The translations under genes were made by a program, and so were the position numbers. A stretch of 64,000 nt of DNA from Acidobacteriota bacterium. Lineage in GTDB: Bacteria > Acidobacteriota > Terriglobia > Terriglobales > Acidobacteriaceae. Shown piece after piece: positions 62,689 through 64,000 of the stretch; the first letter of the stretch is position 1, and every line of letters begins with the position of its first letter. The notes below the pieces were generated by a model. The model was not told the DNA's origin, ran no database searches, and saw only the letters and a list, made by a program, of their open reading frames with translations. The stretch is taken from positions 1 through 64,000 of the forward strand of contig JAEYQK010000041.1 of assembly GCA_023410055.1 (NCBI GenBank), in the 5' to 3' direction.

Positions 62689-63948
62689 ATGAGGAGATGG
62701 ATACGGCTAGTGGTTGTGACACTAGCGTTGGCCGGCGTAGCCTTCGCTGGTGTCACGGTTAGTACGCCCACCAATGGTGCGACAACAGGAACGCCCACTC
62801 ACTTTGTAGCTTCGGCATCGTCATCGAATCCGGTGACGGCGATGCGAATTTACGTAGATAACAACAACTACTATACGGTTTCATCCAACAAGATCGATAC
62901 GTACCTAAGTCTCTCGGCAGGTAGCCACTATGTCGTTATCGTGGCATGGGATTCGACGGGCGCGTCGATGGTTTCGCCGGGAATGAAGATCAATGTGACT
63001 AGCACGACCTCGACGGGCCAGGGCGTACTTCTGTATTCGCCGACGGATGCCTCGTCGTGGAGTTCGGCAGTGCACTTCGTAGCGTCAGCGAGTTCCAGCG
63101 CGCCGATAACGGCGATGCGAATCTATTCCGACGGCCAGGACGTTTTTACCACGAACTCCGGTTCCATGGACACGTACGTCAATCTTCCGGTCGGGCAGCA
63201 TTACATCGTTGTGCAGGCTTGGGATTCAACCGGGCGCGTGTTGCAGGCTCCAGCAAAGACGATCAATGTAACAACGTCGAACGCCTCAACGATTCCGTCG
63301 AACTCGACCGTGATTTCGAAGATCGAAGAAATGAGCGGCTGGGAGCACTGCACAATTTGTGCAGGTCCGGGTGGCAACGGAACGCCCGTTCCGTATTCCA
63401 TGACGCAATGGCTCAGCAACCCTTCGATGGACGGAAGCTCAGCGACCTTCTGGATCGGCGGCTCGACCCCTTACTCCGCCGCACTCTGGTGGAAGCAGTT
63501 GGGGCCAAACAAGAACGCTACCAACTTCGTCTATGACCTCTACTTCTACATGACGGCGCCGAACTACTCGCAAGCATTGGAGTTCGACGTAAATCAGTCG
63601 GTGGGGGGAAAGAAGTACATCTTCGGAACGCAGTGCAACTATCGCGGCACGGGCCAGTGGGATGTCTGGGATGGAATAGCACAGGCGTGGCGCGCGACGG
63701 GCGTGGCGTGTGCTGTCCCCTCAGCTTATCAATGGCACCATCTTGTCTGGGAGTTCTCGCGCGACAATTCGGGCCATGTGAACTTCATTGCGGTCACGCT
63801 CGACGGAGTGAAGAAATACATCAATCGCACCTACTCGATGGGGCCAAGCGCGGTTGACGAGATCAACGTCGCCTTCCAGATGGACGGTGATCATGCCCAA
63901 CACGCCTACCAGACTTGGCTGGATCAGGTGAAGCTAACCTACTGGTAA
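62689..63948 (+). CDS. Secreted protein with two Ig-like repeats and a C-terminal lectin-like domain
   Basis: A 419-residue protein with signal peptide (VVVTLALAGVAFA). Two Ig-like repeats (about 20-105 and 110-205) share AMRIYVDNNNYYTVSSNKID and VVQAWDSTG with the preceding glycosidase. The C-terminal 200 residues form a beta-sandwich domain (LYFYMTAPNYSQALEFDVNQ, QWHHLVWEFSRDNSG) of lectin or glucanase-like shape. No active-site acid pair could be fixed. GAGAGGTGCAGTGA precedes the ATG. It may cooperate with the upstream glycosidase outside the cell. Confidence 0.8.
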   Translation: MRRWIRLVVVTLALAGVAFAGVTVSTPTNGATTGTPTHFVASASSSNPVTAMRIYVDNNNYYTVSSNKIDTYLSLSAGSHYVVIVAWDSTGASMVSPGMKINVTSTTSTGQGVLLYSPTDASSWSSAVHFVASASSSAPITAMRIYSDGQDVFTTNSGSMDTYVNLPVGQHYIVVQAWDSTGRVLQAPAKTINVTTSNASTIPSNSTVISKIEEMSGWEHCTICAGPGGNGTPVPYSMTQWLSNPSMDGSSATFWIGGSTPYSAALWWKQLGPNKNATNFVYDLYFYMTAPNYSQALEFDVNQSVGGKKYIFGTQCNYRGTGQWDVWDGIAQAWRATGVACAVPSAYQWHHLVWEFSRDNSGHVNFIAVTLDGVKKYINRTYSMGPSAVDEINVAFQMDGDHAQHAYQTWLDQVKLTYW

Positions 63949-63966
63949 CATCTCCTCTCTATCAAC

Positions 63967-63994
63967 AAAGGCGATTGCGCTAGCAATCGCCTTT
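63967..63994 (+). terminator. Intrinsic terminator
   Basis: A 12-bp perfect stem AAAGGCGATTGC/GCAATCGCCTTT with a 4-base loop, then ATTTCT. It lies 19 bases after the stop of the last gene in the window. Confidence 0.85.
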
Positions 63995-64000
63995 ATTTCT

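Noticed and set aside
1..64000. CRISPR array, rRNA, integrase or transposase
   Set aside because: No regularly spaced repeats, no rRNA-like sequence, and no recombinase motif were found on either strand.

Overview
The window looks like a chromosomal segment of a free-living, GC-rich (roughly 55-60%) Gram-negative bacterium, most probably an Acidobacteriota of the Koribacter/Terriglobales kind. This assignment is inference. It rests on a tRNA-Ser with encoded CCA, GGAGG-type ribosome sites, TonB/FecR/GAF/SpoIIE signalling proteins, orphan MacB-type permeases, small conserved proteins of an acidobacterial flavour, and many dispersed palindromes and C-rich repeats between genes. There is no rRNA, CRISPR array, transposase or integrase.

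Layout. 1-9.4 kb: hybrid histidine kinase (cut at the left edge), lipoprotein, Trm112-like protein, MacB-type permease, a GAF-TonB fusion and a DMT transporter. 10-12.1 kb: transketolase. 12.4-18 kb: an accessory stretch with a PD-(D/E)XK-like protein, repeat module A, a membrane-anchored zinc-ribbon/Mrr-type nuclease, repeat module B, an XRE-controlled operon of small membrane proteins, and tRNA-Ser. 18-27.9 kb: GAF-SpoIIE phosphatase, OPT transporter coupled to a metallopeptidase, alpha/beta hydrolase, PilZ, coiled-coil, HAD and J-domain proteins. 28-43 kb: paired MacB permeases, a glycoside hydrolase, DUF4349, ComEC, DUF2007-like and a large FecR/Ser-rich secreted protein. 43-49.9 kb: a folD-coaE-htrA-GNAT run, a WG-repeat protein and a stand-alone cyclic-nucleotide-binding domain. 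50-55.7 kb: permease, membrane protein, then an inverted copy of modules B and A enclosing a TcmP/Gp37-Gp68 pair. 55.9-64 kb: DHA2 exporter, dihydrolipoamide dehydrogenase, VanX-like dipeptidase, and two secreted proteins sharing Ig-like repeats, one a GH71/GH99-like glycosidase.

The most striking structure is the pair of inverted, far-apart modules: A (13.26-14.07 kb) plus B (16.37-16.76 kb) on the left, and B' (51.91-52.31 kb) plus A' (54.86-55.67 kb) on the right. Each pair encloses different cargo of the kind found in defence islands: an Mrr-like nuclease on the left and TcmP plus a three-Cys Gp37/Gp68 protein on the right. This suggests a duplicated cargo-swapping locus, or a recombination-based cassette with no recognisable recombinase.

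Other notable points: a 34-bp palindrome inserted in frame, in opposite orientations, into coaE and lpdA; three genes split at short frameshifts (two at C/G homopolymers, so assembly indels are possible); and an XRE promoter with two operator-like sites 34 bp apart. Function calls rest on reading the sequence by eye without database searches.
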